A stretch of DNA of 64,000 nucleotides from Antedon mediterranea (lineage: Eukaryota; Echinodermata; Crinoidea; Comatulida; Antedonidae), in NCBI RefSeq assembly GCF_964355755.1, contig NC_092674.1, forward strand, positions 4,903,001 to 4,967,000. The letters run 5' to 3'. The translations under genes were made by a program, and so were the position numbers. The notes beneath the pieces are model-generated. The model was not told the origin of the DNA. It did not search any database and saw nothing but the letters and a program-made list of their open reading frames with translations. Of this stretch, positions 12,251 through 24,813 are shown one piece after another; positions within the stretch are counted from its first letter, which is position 1; every line of letters starts with the position of its first letter.

Positions 12251-13424
12251 ATTATTATCATTACGCTTACAAAATCTCAAAAGGTATATACGGAATAAAA
12301 TCAGAGTAGAGATGAAATAGGCCTAGCGTCAGATACGGAATCTTACAATATAAAACGCGTTTTCAAGCTTAATGACGCAAACGCGTTCAGAATGGAAAAA
12401 AAAAATAATTTTACAATATTACAGAATTGCAATGAATTAATAGCATTATTAACGGTATATTTATTCAAGATGAAATAAAACTAATATGATAAGATGTTTA
12501 TAATATTAGTTAAACTATGCAGACAAATGCTGTGTACTAGGTTTGTATTTTATAGACATATCGATTCAGTTCAATATAGTTGTAAAGACTGACTATCAAA
12601 CGATTGTTTCGAAGTGACCAAATGTCGTTTGCGTAGCCTGATTGTCTGTCGCTTATGTCCATTTGTTGTTTTGACTGATATCGCGCTATTTATTTAGCGA
12701 AACACAACGACCAACCTGCGAAAACACTCGCTATCATGACCAACAAATATAATTTACTAGATAATCAATCATGGAAAGAAATAGACGAGATTTTCAGAAA
12801 TTGAAAATAAGATTTGTTCAAAGTCTGCTTTAACGTCATAATTATCGAGTGCTTCTAACTTCCATATTCATATTTTTGCAATCATGGTTAATAAAATATT
12901 AAATTAAAGATTAAACAGCATAATTTACTTATTACAACATCAACGCTCCTAAAATGATAATCAATTCTATGTGGCTTCTTGTATTTTTTGTATTTTACCT
13001 TAATGATGTTTTGTTCATAAGATATACTGTAAATTTAATTTACGGCTCGTTGATTGTCTATACTGTATACATGCATAAATAGTGTTTTCTCTGAAATATT
13101 ATGTGTATGCAAATATTTATTCAAACAATTTCAAATTGTTGATATTATGCATCGTCCTTTTTAAGTTAAGATAGGTGGTTTGGTGTTTTCCAGTTTTTGG
13201 TTTTGATGTTTCTAACTATTTTAGGCTGTGGTTGTATGAACTCTCGTGGTAAAACCTTGATTCACAGTGAGATTAGTCCGCCCTTTGTACTTCACCCATT
13301 TTCTAAAACATCTTTTGACAATCAGGGTGCGGGTTACCAGTTGACCGTTAGTTTTCATCACGCGCCACTCGACAGCTGTTGAGTCAAAAAGTAATTCTGT
13401 ACGCGCTACTAACACATGTGCATG

Positions 13425-13565
13425 CACAGACGACTGTTAGACTCAATAGCCGCGTATTCAAGTGGTACTTCGTGAATTATGACGGATATTTACTCATTCC
13501 TTCTCAACAGAACGACTGTTAGACTCAATAGCTGCGTGGTACGTCGTAAATTACGACGAATATTT
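13425..13565. repeat. Imperfect 78-bp direct repeat, two copies, with a diverged third at 18872
   Basis: ACGACTGTTAGACTCAATAG occurs at about 13430 and 13511. Each is followed by a CGTGGTACTTCGT or CGTATTCAAGTGG stretch and a TATTTAC block. A more diverged version with TTTAGACTCAATAGCTGC lies around 18880. Confidence 0.65.
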
Positions 13566-14379
13566 ACCGGTCATTCCTCAACAATAATCCAATCTCAGAA
13601 ATGAGGCCAACGATGACAAATGCCATCTTGTGACAATTCTATACTTGTATATTTTTTGGCATTTTGATTAGCCCAAGGAAAGTATAAACACGTCTGTGAT
13701 TTAATTACAGGACATTTGTTATTTGTAAATGGCACGATGTTATAAAACAACGTCGCAGCTGCTTGTCGCTATAACATACATCATTCCTAATGAACTAACA
13801 TTTGATTAATTAACTACCCACTAAAACATGATTTATAAAATTGGATTTTAAAGTATTTTTCCCATCAGAATTGACTTGAATGTTATACAACGCAGACAAT
13901 TTATTTTTTGTAATAATAATAAAAGTCTTTATTATATCTCAAAGGCTATCAGTCTTCTTTAAGACAATAGTTCACTGTTGTATTGGTTAATTGCGGTAGG
14001 CAAGTGGTTCTCAATTCCCGATAATGAATCCCAGTCCATTCAGCTGAAAATGAGGTCCTGGTTGAAAATATTAGGTAGAATCAGGAGGAACGAACTGGCC
14101 ATCTACTACATAATGTCAATTCTGCAGCTATCATTAGAAAGATCCTAACTGACTATTGACAGTCATCTAGATACGAGTCAATGTGTATTAATTACTTTCA
14201 ATACATATTATCCATGTCACTAAGGTTCGTATTTAGAGACAATGTAAATGTATTAATAATTCGAAAGCGTTCAGAATGATTACGAGACACACCTTATTAT
14301 AATACAACCGGGCCTATTAGTACCGTAAATTGCTATGTCATTAGGCCTATAAAGACTGAAATGTAACACAACTTTATAT

Positions 14380-14490
14380 CGAACCCACTAGAGACGCAAC
14401 ACAACGACGTAACGTAAGGGAGTTGACAAATCACAAACGATAGATTATTCTTACTGTCGCTTGCCATTGGTCAACTCGCTTGCTTTGCAT
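14380..14490. mobile_element. MITE family 2, partial copy
   Basis: CCCACTAGAGACGCAAC, ACGACGTAACGTAAG and GACAAATCACAAACGATAG, then the complementary half CTTGCCATTGGTCAACTCGC, form the family's hairpin. The outermost TIR on the right is missing. Confidence 0.65.
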
Positions 14491-16395
14491 GACCGTCATG
14501 AGGACTAATAAGATTATTATTTTGTATCGTATACCTTGGTAATTTCGGGTAGTTTTATGTGACAATGTGTGAGATTATTGTAGGCTAGGTGTATCAAAAT
14601 GATAACGTTCAGAATATATTGCGCATGTGCAGTTCATTATCAACTCGTTAATGACCTCACACAAAGCCCACAGGAAATATGAAATTAAAATACATTATTT
14701 ATATAAATATCAAATGTAATGCTATTATTATATGTTATTGGAGAGAAAACAGAATAATGGGAATATCGAAAAAGAATACGTTATGTTTGTGGAGAATTTG
14801 GGTCTTTTTGTGCGTTTGTTGGTCTCAACCTGCAGGTTGAAGAAGAAGTTCAACAACAACAAAATATTTGTGTACGAGGCGCCGTTCGGAACAATCATTC
14901 TAATTATGTCAACATAAAACATTTATGTGACACAGAAATACTGTAATTATTTTGGGACATAAACATTTCTGTACAAACATAATTAACTCCTCTCATACAA
15001 AATTATTCAGGTACACATTTTTAGTATGCAGGTACATAATTAATGATCTTGAACAGAAATAGTCAATATAAAACTATAGTAAATAACAAAATATTTGATA
15101 CTATTAACAGTGAACAAATGACGCAAATGTACTGGTTTTATCAATGTATTTTTGCATTGTTATTCGTCTCATGTCAATGGGTATTCTTATTTCCAGATGT
15201 TGTATATATCATTATTTAAATTTTTACCTTGTATTTTCAATTCAATGTCTGCAATATTCTAACAGCCGAGTTTCTGGAATACAGCGTTATATTATAATTG
15301 ATAATGGCACGTGGAATAAAGATGTATACATTAAGAACGTCATGTTCATTAACAATATTGCTTTTTACTCGACCTTGAATGAAGATGCAATCCAGCTAAG
15401 TGTCAAAAGATCGCTTCGTGTTTATTAATCAACTGCATTATCCATATATCTTAATGTGTTTCATTTTCTGTAAATGCGCGCTATATATACGGCTGCTGTT
15501 GCAATAACGTAAGTATAAGCTGTGAACATTGTGGTAGCGGGGTAGGCTAAAAAAGTGTTTAATTGCAATATAAACTGAGTAGGCCTACTCTGTGTAAATA
15601 ATATATCAATTTCTCATAATTATGTAATTGAAATTGATAACAAAACAGTGTCTCTGCCTCTGCCCATCTATAAACATACAAGACATTTTATTACATAAAG
15701 ATTAGCTTAAATTTTAAAGATAAAACTGTAATATGATGAATTCTGAAATGTGAAAACGGTGATAATGTGAGAATTTGGAGATAAGGGATAAAATAAGGCC
15801 TCATTGATGAAAAAAGAAGACTTTACCTTCTTAAATACTATTTTACAGTGCCCTATTAAATTTAAGCGATCATATTATTTTATCAGGTAATCAACCAATA
15901 TTATTAGATTAAAATATTATGTAATAAAATTTAATTTTTTTACAAAAAAGGCCAGAGGCATATTTTATAATCTGAATTGTATTTGTAAGTTAGCCTACAT
16001 TAATAACTTCGAATCGGCTCATATCTTAATTTAGTTGGGTAGATAATCAAAGGCATTGATCTAGACCAACAACCTGTAGGTAGAGTTCAAGTATTTTATA
16101 AACTGAGTTAGCAACATTTTACAAATCGATACAATTATCACCGCGTAACCGTCTCTGTTACGCGCTCCGTGGACACGAATCCTCTCATGAGATACCAACT
16201 CAACATTTTGAATAGGCCTTAGGGAAATCTAAAAAACGCATGAACACAACCTAATTCATCTTTGATAGAGTTGTTCGTAACATGATGCCAATGACGTTGA
16301 AATATGTTGCTAATATTGAATATTATTTGTCTACCGTGTGTAAACTTAGTAATTATGTGGACGGAAAATGTAACCATTTTAAGATGTAAATGCAT
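14491..16395. other. No gene seen
   Basis: A 94-codon ORF at 15144-15428 (+) has no recognisable domain and no flanking splice structure that supports it. The rest is AT-rich non-coding sequence. Confidence 0.4.
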
Positions 16396-16399
16396 AGTT

Positions 16400-16750
16400 T
16401 TTAGTTACGTAGAGGTGGTCATCGTGTTGATCAAATAGATCTAGTTATCAATTGATAGGCTATTATAATATTATCTCCATTTGGTCTTTGGAGGAATAAG
16501 TAGTCTACAACATTGTAGTTTTTAGTTATGTTTTAATAGGTGGTCATCGTGTTGATCAAATAGATCTAGTTATCAATTATAGGCTATTATAATATTATCT
16601 CCATTTGGTCAAGTGGTCCTTGGAGGAATAAGTAGTCTACAACATTGTAGTTTTGAGTTACATTTTAATAGGTGGTCATTTGGTCAAGTGGTCCTTGGAG
16701 GAATAAAACATTAAAATATTAGTTTTCAATTATAATTTATTAGGTGGTCA
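16400..16750. repeat. Tandem array, about 126-132 bp unit, two full and two truncated copies
   Basis: GGTGGTCATCGTGTTGATCA starts units at about 16413 and 16539, with further GGTGGTCA starts at about 16671 and 16743. Units share ATTATCTCCATTTGGTC, CTTGGAGGAATAAG and CTACAACATTGTAG. Unit 2 carries an extra CAAGTGGTC, and unit 3 has lost its middle. Confidence 0.85.
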
Positions 16751-18021
16751 GTGTAACTGATTAAGTGTAATATCAATTACGTTAACGTGTCAATTTGCCA
16801 AGATTGGTCAAATACATTTTTAGGTTGTAAATAATGTAATTAATATATAGTTAAATATTGTATTATATATTTTATGTGAATTTACCAAGATTTCCAAACA
16901 GTATAATTATATACACATACGAAATTCTTGAAGAAAAAGAGTACGTTACGCTCCTAAATTATATGTTTATGGTGACCCATTTTAAGACTATATGACGCGT
17001 TTTTTTTAGCACATTTTAACCTTCTAAATTTATAAATTTGAGTAGATTATACTATTAATACCTTTATTAGTTATTGTCATTAATAATACATTTTAAAAAA
17101 CACAAAAGTTAGAAAAACAAAATAAAATAAATACGTTAACAAAATATTTGTTTAGTTACAAGACTTGTCCAATATACAGATATTATTTATATAAAAAGCA
17201 GATTAAGTTTTAAACACAGAACTAGAAAATTATTCCTATATTATCAATCACAGAACTAAATACTCCTGATCATTACTTAAAAGGTACCGTAAACGTTTTG
17301 ATTTACTTACCTAAAAAAGTAAAGATCTACTTGTCTGTAAGTTTAATCTCGAATACGACACTCCCTTTTAAACGGATGCTTAATGATAATATTAATCCTC
17401 ATTATACATCGCAACTGTCACAAAAAATTGTAACAGATCTACAATAAATTTAAATCAATTTTTTTCGTCGTAAATTCCTGGTTATATAAACAAAAATCTT
17501 CAACTATACTTGATGTGTATAACTAAATATGAAAATAGTATAAATGCACTTCGTCTTACCTCAAATGGACTTAAGTTCTCACTGCACATACGAAATTAAG
17601 AAATGAACTCTATAACATTATAATGCCGGAAGAGAACCGGTTGCCATGGCTACCTCATTGTTGTATGAAGGTGCATGCATATTAATCTATATTATGATAA
17701 AGCATATATTTTTTATTTTCGTCGAGAACAAAAAGATGAATTATACACCGAACAGCGCATAAAATAATGTGTATACACACAAGTACAATAGAAACATGGA
17801 GATATACATAATTACACTACTGTATAAAGGCGTATTATATTTTTAAATATTCCAATGATGATGTATATTTTTAGTTTTATAATTATTAGGCTACTGTAAA
17901 AGCAATATTAGGCAATGAATAATTTGTTCAAGACACTAACTAATTAAAAAATAGTGCTCTTATTTTCATGTTAAAACAAGATTCTAAAGTCTGATATTGA
18001 GGGTGAGTTATGTGTCACTGC

Positions 18022-18143
18022 TAAAGCTCTGTCTACACTTGTGTGATGTGCCCAAATATGCTAGAGATGTGACGTCATCGTGTCCATATACGGGCACATC
18101 ACATTTTTTGTCACATAAAATGTGATAATGTAGACAGGGCTTA
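18022..18143. mobile_element. MITE family 1, copy 3
   Basis: It starts TAAAGCTCTGTCTACACTTG and ends AATGTAGACAGGGCTTA, with both core palindromes. It is shorter than the consensus because the left CAAACT segment is missing. Confidence 0.85.
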
Positions 18144-19368
18144 AAAGAGAATTCTAAAAGAAAGCCTTTATGACGCGGTTTCAAATTGTCCAAAGGAGCC
18201 TATAAACTCTGTGTGTGGGAGCTTTTACATCCATTCATTGAACATATTGGCTCAAAAGTGTGGGGACCTTCCTATGATACCTATCATTCAACATATTGGC
18301 AGAACCCTCCTGGGTGGTGGTGGGTGGGTGGGAGGGGGTGTTGAATGACACCATTCACTTACTGTATTAACATTATTTGTTTTACAATTTTTGCAATACG
18401 ATGCTTTATAGAAACGTGCCCTGTGTGTGAACTAATACCTACCTAACGTATTATTTACGATTTTGCTTTAATATCAACCTGTGAGAACGTTCGTGCTACT
18501 ATCCCAATGGGCTTAAATTATATAGACCATATCAAACGTGCTCACCACATCTTTGTCTACCAAAGACGTGTTCAGCTACCAATTCAAATCATTAAATATA
18601 TATACACCTGATATTTTAACTGTAAATAGCGCTTGTCCGTTGCTTAGCCACGGGCTTGAAGAACTTAATATTAGTCGTAGCAAAAAAATATATTTAAAGT
18701 TGAATACTAGAAGCCATTATTGTATGTAGTTAGGCCTTGTATAGCTGATAACCCACTAGTATTGAGTTTTTTCTTAACTCTTCATTGCTGCCTATTACCC
18801 CAAACAAACAAAAAATACCATTATGAAATGTAGTGAAACTATAGATAATTAGGTGGGTTTTTATGCGCAGGCGCAGATTGACTTTTAGACTCAATAGCTG
18901 CTTAGTCGTGAAATGGTCATGAAATAAGTTCCTGGATTTACTCGGAGAAACCCACCATTTCTTTTCAGAACTAATATACGTGGTGTACCCAATTATATTA
19001 TATAGCCGGCTTATTACATCTCTCTGGGTGTAGGCCTACCGCAAAATGTATATCAACATTTGATTTCACCATGCAAACCTTCAAACAATTATATGGATTT
19101 AATCCCACACTAATATTAGAAATTGTGTTTAAAATACTTGCACAGTACAGTATTGGCAATTTAACGATGGCTTCGTATTGAAATAAAATATACTAACAAT
19201 CTATCCACTTATTTTTATAATTAACTTTATGGAGGCAATAATATGGTCGTGTTGCTTATTTTATGTGCTAAAAAGTGCATTTGCATCATTCACTTAGGAA
19301 TGAGATAGAAACGAATTAGTAATGAAGTACCGTACTCAAAGAGACCGCGTCGATAACTTACAATAATT

Positions 19369-19475
19369 CTTTGTCTACACTATGTGTGATGTGCCCAAAT
19401 ATGGTAGTGGTATGACATCATAATGTCCATATATGGGCACATCACACAAAGTTTGATAGTGTAGAAAGAGCTTTA
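19369..19475. mobile_element. MITE family 1, copy 4
   Basis: It starts CTTTGTCTACACTATG and ends TTTGATAGTGTAGAAAGAGC, a short variant with a single central palindrome. Confidence 0.85.
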
Positions 19476-19561
19476 GAGGTGGAACAACATCTTATGTTTT
19501 CAATGATTATTGCGTATTTGACTCTATAAGCCATTATTTAGGCGTACGTTAAGCGGAGCAT

Positions 19562-19748
19562 GTTCATTCATTCATTTATTCGGTCGAGATCAACATACAA
19601 TACATGATTACAATGTTACAATACAGAAAGTTAAAACTTTAAACTCACAATTAAAAAGAAGGATAAAATGTTAAGAACAATGTAAAACAATGCAAATGTC
19701 TAAAATGGCTCCAAAATGATTTTAAAATGGCATAAAAAACAGCATTTA
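19562..19748 (-). mobile_element. LINE-like 3' end, copy 1 (minus strand)
   Basis: Plus-strand CATTCATTTATTCGGTCGAG followed by ATCAACATACAATACATGAT is shared with 28257-28445 over about 185 bp. On the minus strand it ends CGACCGAATAAATGAATGAA, so it looks like a 3' UTR with an (AATG)n tail, the usual end of a CR1/L2-like retrotransposon. Confidence 0.6.
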
Positions 19749-19863
19749 AACAGAATACCGTTCAGTACCATAGTTTAAAAAAGTCATTAAAATACAAGAA
19801 CAAAACAATAGAATATTAAAAAGCGTTCCGTTAAAAAGTAAGCAGCAGAATAAAGTTATGAAC

Positions 19864-19980
19864 ATTCCACTATGCGAATTTGTTCGCGCGAATCGAAAGC
19901 GTCATGCTATGCACATGGGTATTCATGTTTCCATCTCACAAACCCCTCTCTACGCATACGTCGTATAAGCTGACACTGTC
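19864..19980. mobile_element. MITE family 5, left part
   Basis: It begins TTCCACTATGCGAATTTGTT followed by CGCGCGAAT. It shares TATTCATGTTTCCATCT and CCCTCTCTACGCAT with 22010-22070 in direct orientation. Its expected right terminus is degraded. Confidence 0.55.
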
Positions 19981-20584
19981 GATTCGCGCGTGACGTATTG
20001 AGTGCGCTTGTATTGGCGCGATGATACGAAAACGACGGAAGTGCGCCATGTATCATGTGACATCAGACCTAGTGACACGTGAGTGATTGTTGCACATTGA
20101 TTGCTCGTTTGAATCATTTTCACTAATGAATCCTTTTGCTCTTAGCAAATTTGTGCAAGGAATTGGCAATTTTAACAGGTGAAGTGTTTTTAATGTAGTC
20201 GTGCGGTGTTACAAGCACATCATGGCGAGAATTATATCCTTCAAAATTGTCAGCTTGATGATGCCAGTAAGACTCATCTTCAAAATCGTCTTAAACAATG
20301 ACTCAATTAAATTATTCACGTAAATGTTAAAGTTAACACAAAATACAACAAAAAATAATGTAATATTGCTTTTTTCTTTAACGTCTATTTTTCGTTAATC
20401 TAAATATACATTCATGCAAACATGTTTAAAAAACACATCTACAATTTTACAACAAACAATAATGTGATACGTCTATTCTTCGTTAATCCAAATATAGGCT
20501 TATACATTTTGGTGGGTGGGGGGTGGGGGGGGGGATGAGATAGAAAATATACTTATATTAACACAATTGGCCTGTTTATTTATT

Positions 20585-20835
20585 TAGTTATGATGCTTGG
20601 CTACCAATCTAAGGGTCCCGGGTCCAAGTCCTGTCATATGTCAGGGTTTTTTTCTCATGACAATTTACAACTCCACTCCCAAAGACTTAATAATAAGTCT
20701 TTGTTTATGTAGAGCATCTTGTGTATATGTTTGTCTTGTGAAATTATTAAATAGTTTATCCATCCTGTAGGCCTAATTGGCGGGTTACTCGCTGTTGGAT
20801 GAGTATGAAATAAAAAAATAAAAATAAAAAAATAT
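20585..20835 (+). mobile_element. SINE family A, copy 1 (degenerate head)
   Basis: The head carries a TTGGCTACC box-A remnant and a GGGTCCCGGGTCCAAGTCC box-B-like region. The body and 3' end match the other copies: ACAACTCCACTCCC, AATAGTTTATCCATCCTGTA, GGGTTACTCGCTGTTGGATG and GTATGAAATAAAA, then an A-rich tail. Confidence 0.75.
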
Positions 20836-20984
20836 TGTCCCCAAAAGCATGATAAATATCATTTCGATACTCGTCCGATACTGTCTATAGACTACACCAA
20901 AATCAATACCATTTTTTAGTAGAAACAGAAATTAAAGCAACATTTAATCAATAGAAATGTTCTAATCACATTTTGGTGGTTTTT

Positions 20985-21130
20985 TTTGTACTAATGTTTG
21001 TTCTATGTTGTTAGGGTTACATGTTTTAAGCACACGCTTATTTGTTTAATCCCATTCCATTATCATTTGTATTTGTATATGTTTTTATTTTGATTATGGA
21101 ATAAAAATGTCGATGATTGATTATTTGATT
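20985..21130 (+). mobile_element. Possible LINE-like 3' end
   Basis: A T/G-rich 3' UTR-like stretch ends TGGAATAAAAATGTCGATGA followed by a TTGATTATTTGATT tail. No coding part remains, so the assignment is tentative. Confidence 0.3.
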
Positions 21131-21231
21131 TGTTTTTGACGAGAAACAAAAAAATTATAATTTCTAGTCAAAGTGAATAATTATGTGTGATATTAATCTA
21201 TTCATAAAAATAGTAAAATATGTCTTATTAT

Positions 21232-21558
21232 GTTATGTATTGTCCCCCTGAAAAAATCCTTCTTTACAAATTTTTTGTTGAATATGCCAACTTAATGTAA
21301 TATAATAGTTATCCACTTTGACCAAAAGTTGGATTTAAAAAAAGTTATTTACCTGAAGAAACTGTAATTTAAAGCAAAAAATGGTTTTGGTTAAATTTAA
21401 CCATTTATTTTGTCATTTTATAAGTAACAACATATTTTTTTGCATTTTTTTTCTACGGAAGTGATTGACTTTATTACAACTACAAAATAACATATTCAAA
21501 GTCTGATTTAATTAATCTTCATTTTTCATGTTTTTGGTGGACAATACATCTTTAAAAC
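21232..21558. mobile_element. MITE family 4, copy 1
   Basis: Terminal inverted repeats ATGTATTGTCCCCC and GTGGACAATACATCTTTAA bound about 325 bp. The body is in the opposite orientation to the copies at 22360 and 30703. Confidence 0.75.
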
Positions 21559-21999
21559 CTAAAGAGCAGCACAGCGTTCCATCAGTCTTTCACAAACGAA
21601 TGCATTATCTAATATTAATTTATCAAAGTCAGTAGGCCTATAATTGATCATTTCAATAGAAAATTAAAAGATTTTACTCCTCAAACCTATCTGATATTGA
21701 TTTGTCTTATTAGTTTGTCAATCAAATAGTTATGTAAATATTTAGTCGCCAAATACATAGCATTCCACAAATCATCCACTTGTCCGTTTATCGATTTTAA
21801 TTTGTTTGTCGACCAACATTACTGAAATCATCTCTCTGAAGAATGTAAACATTGTACATTATGAGGTTGAAATCGCAATTACTACAGTTGACATGTTATT
21901 AACGGTATTCGTTGCCTTTGTTTCATATAGTAATTCGCCCAATTCCATCACAGGTTAATACTGTGGAAATCATATTGATACAAACACATTGATTGAAAC

Positions 22000-22092
22000 G
22001 CGATCTAAAGCTTATACGCATGCGTATTCATGTTTCCATCTTCCAAATCCCTCTCTACGCATTCGCGCGAACAAATTCGCCTAGTGGAAAAT
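22000..22092. mobile_element. MITE family 5, right part
   Basis: GCGTATTCATGTTTCCATCT, CCCTCTCTACGCATTCGCGC and a terminal AACAAATTCGCCTAGTGGAA, complementary to the left end at 19864. The two pieces are either two truncated copies or one element split by about 2 kb of insertions. Confidence 0.55.
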
Positions 22093-22359
22093 CGGTTTTT
22101 AAATTAAGAGAGTAAAGAGTAAATCTTAACATGATTCCATTAACGTAGTCTAGATGCATCTTGAGAGATACTTGTTGAACTTTTAACCTTATCTAATAAT
22201 AATAACACTAACAAGATTATTTTGAATTTTTAAATAATGTATTTATAAATAGGCTAGGTAGGCCTACAGTAAATGCATTATAAACAACTGTTTACATCAG
22301 TATTATGAATAAATGTAATTTTATAACACTTTCGGATCATATTATTATCATTTTTATTG

Positions 22360-22703
22360 TTAAAGATGTATTGTCCCCCAAAAACATGAACAAATTAAGA
22401 TTATTTAAATCAGGCTTTGAATAGGTTATTTTGTAGTTTCAATAAAGTCACTTTCACTTCCGTAGAAAAAAAACCAGAAAAAACAATGTTTTCACTTATA
22501 AATGACAAAATAAATCGTTAAATTCAAACAAAAATCCATTGGCTGGCAGCCAATTTGACTATTTTGCTTTAAATTACAGTTTTTCAGGTAAATACATTTT
22601 TTCCCATCTAACTTTTCAAAGTGGAAAGTATTATGTAACATTAAAATGGCATATTCAACAACAAAATTTTAATTATTTTTTCAGGGGACAATACATCTTT
22701 AAT
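22360..22703. mobile_element. MITE family 4, copy 2
   Basis: TTAAAGATGTATTGTCCCCC at the left and GGGGACAATACATCTTTAA at the right form 19-20 bp inverted repeats. The body (AATAGGTTATTTTGTAGTTT, TGACAAAATAAAT) matches 30703-31055. The short ORF crossing it is not a gene. Confidence 0.85.
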
Positions 22704-23037
22704 GTATACAGTTACGCCATAGAGAGAAAAGACGAACTCAAACATTACATTTTAGAAAACATTGCGTTTTCTTCCACGTCCAGGGCCCTCTGTGGTCTGG
22801 CAGGCTATGTTTCACGTAGATGGCGCTACTGTAGGTATTTAGAATTTGGAAAGTGTTTATGCATCTTACTGAATTACTATTTTTAGCTATAAATTTCCAT
22901 TTTGTTTTTCAGCTCATTAGGCTTATACCTAGTCTATGTTAGACTGTTATTTAACTAAATATTATTAGTAAAAATATAGAACTATATTATTTTGGCATAT
23001 ATGGCGTTTCATACGTATATTACTTAAGCTCGTAAAC

Positions 23038-23248
23038 TAAAGCGTGGTTCCCACTAGCGACGCAATCTACGCAACGTAAGCAAATGCCCTTCTAATAATT
23101 GTGTTTGCCCCCGACTGCGTGAAATCAAACCTGCGACGCGATATTTGCAGCACTATTGCGTCGTCGGTTCCCACTTGTGATTACGCAATACAGCACTTTG
23201 CGTCGATACGTCGCTGCGTTGGCGTCGCTAGTGGGAACCAAGCTTTTG
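23038..23248. mobile_element. MITE family 2, long variant
   Basis: It is bounded by TAAAGCGTGGTTCCCACTAG and CGCTAGTGGGAACCAAGC. The centre is diverged and contains another GGTTCCCACTTGTGA, suggesting one copy nested in or recombined with another. Confidence 0.75.
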
Positions 23249-24111
23249 CGACATTGTTGACACCTTTATTCACCTGTAACCTATTTTCAAAACCATTCAA
23301 TAAACATCGGGTGTAATCTATAACTTACTACTACAATCGATACATTTCAGAATTCAATCTTACTTAATTTTTAGTCGCGTGCAAACGGTATTAAACCGTA
23401 ACTCAAATTTGAGCACGCGACTGCAGCCATGTATTGTTTTCTTACGCGTCTACGTCATGATAAGTAAATATGGTTTAAAACTAAATAATTATAACCTTTT
23501 CGTAAAAGAAGTAGTAAAAACTTGATGGTTTAATTATTAGGTTACTTTCCATCAAAAGATCTGTAATTTAGATATTATGTATAAAGTGTCACGTGTTATG
23601 ACTGGAAATACCAATAAAATTCGACCGATGTATTCTGTTTAGACCTCAATTAAAACCCGATCGAAAACACTATAACAAAACAAACACAAATCGATATAAG
23701 ATGTAACTCATTACTTTCATAACATAATCGATTCCAATTACAATATAATAATTTCCTCCTTGAAACTGTTTGTCAAAAATTGATATAATTACCGTAAATA
23801 TTGAACAATTTAACTTCGTGAACTTAGAAAAAATGTATTGATGTTTTATATTATGGCCGTGGCGACGTTCTGAATTTGTGTTTTGCATGTAATGAAATTT
23901 ATATTTATTTCTGAATTGTCTGAAAACGTGAGAAAAGTTAACATTATTATTTAAACAATCATATGAGATTGTAAATTTTGAGAGCTATAAAATAGAAAAA
24001 AAAATCTAAAATGGAAGGCCTACTAAAATAAATAATACCTTTATGCAGATATAAAAGAATAGGCGTACATGCATTTTCTTATGCTTTTTAGGTCTATATT
24101 TTGATAGGATC

Positions 24112-24236
24112 TAAAGCTCGTGTAACGTTGGCGAAACGCAAGTGAATTGACCAATCACAAACGATAGTTCGGATGATCCACGCGTCGTGATTGGTCAAAT
24201 TACTTGCCTATTTTACGTCATCGCAATAGTTTAGTT
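24112..24236. mobile_element. MITE family 2, copy with decayed termini
   Basis: GCGAAACGCAAGTGAATTGA, CCAATCACAAACGATAG and the complementary CGTGATTGGTCAAATTAC are visible, but the CCCACTAG ends are lost. Confidence 0.65.
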
Positions 24237-24679
24237 TTCGTATTGCTATGTGACGTAAATTTAATCAACCGCCCATGTATAGTATTTCAACGAACATTAA
24301 TAGATTAATTGATATAAGTATAACAATAATAGTAATTAAAATTCGGTTGAAAACCCTCATATATTGGCTCAAATCAGCTTTAACAGTAATATTGATATAT
24401 TTATAATTTAACAAGAGAACTTAAATAAAACTTGACATTGTTAACAAATACCATTATATTGGTTGCACTAGAAAATCGATAACGAAGTCGATTACTGTAC
24501 TTATAACATTTACAACGGTTCACCAACAAGATATAATACATAATTTGTCATACTGTAGCTATGGTTAGGTCTATAACGACTACATATCAAGTTATGCTTT
24601 AATAAAAAAAAGAGTGTTATATCTGAAAAAGAAACGTCTATTTTAAGTTATCAAGTAAAGAAAGTTTAATTGAAAATCT

Positions 24680-24686
24680 TATAAAG
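24680..24686 (+). promoter_or_regulatory. Possible TATA box of the lectin gene
   Basis: TATAAAG lies 128 nt upstream of the ATG at 24814 in otherwise unremarkable sequence. Position is compatible with transcription starting near 24710, but no transcript evidence is available. Confidence 0.3.
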
Positions 24687-24813
24687 AAGTACACCAGTAC
24701 GCGCAGTGTGGAACTGTCTAGTTGGTTAGCGCTTGTCTATACTGTTTTAACAATTTGGAAGATATTCTCGCACTGGTAGTAAAGTCGAACATTGATATAC
24801 CTGTCGTTTTGAA

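Noticed and set aside
15144-15428. 94-aa ORF
   Set aside because: Hydrophobic, AT-driven composition with no family signal or flanking exons; it cannot be separated from chance.
22539-22886. 115-aa ORF
   Set aside because: Its first half lies inside MITE family 4 and the same sequence recurs, broken, at 30703-31055.
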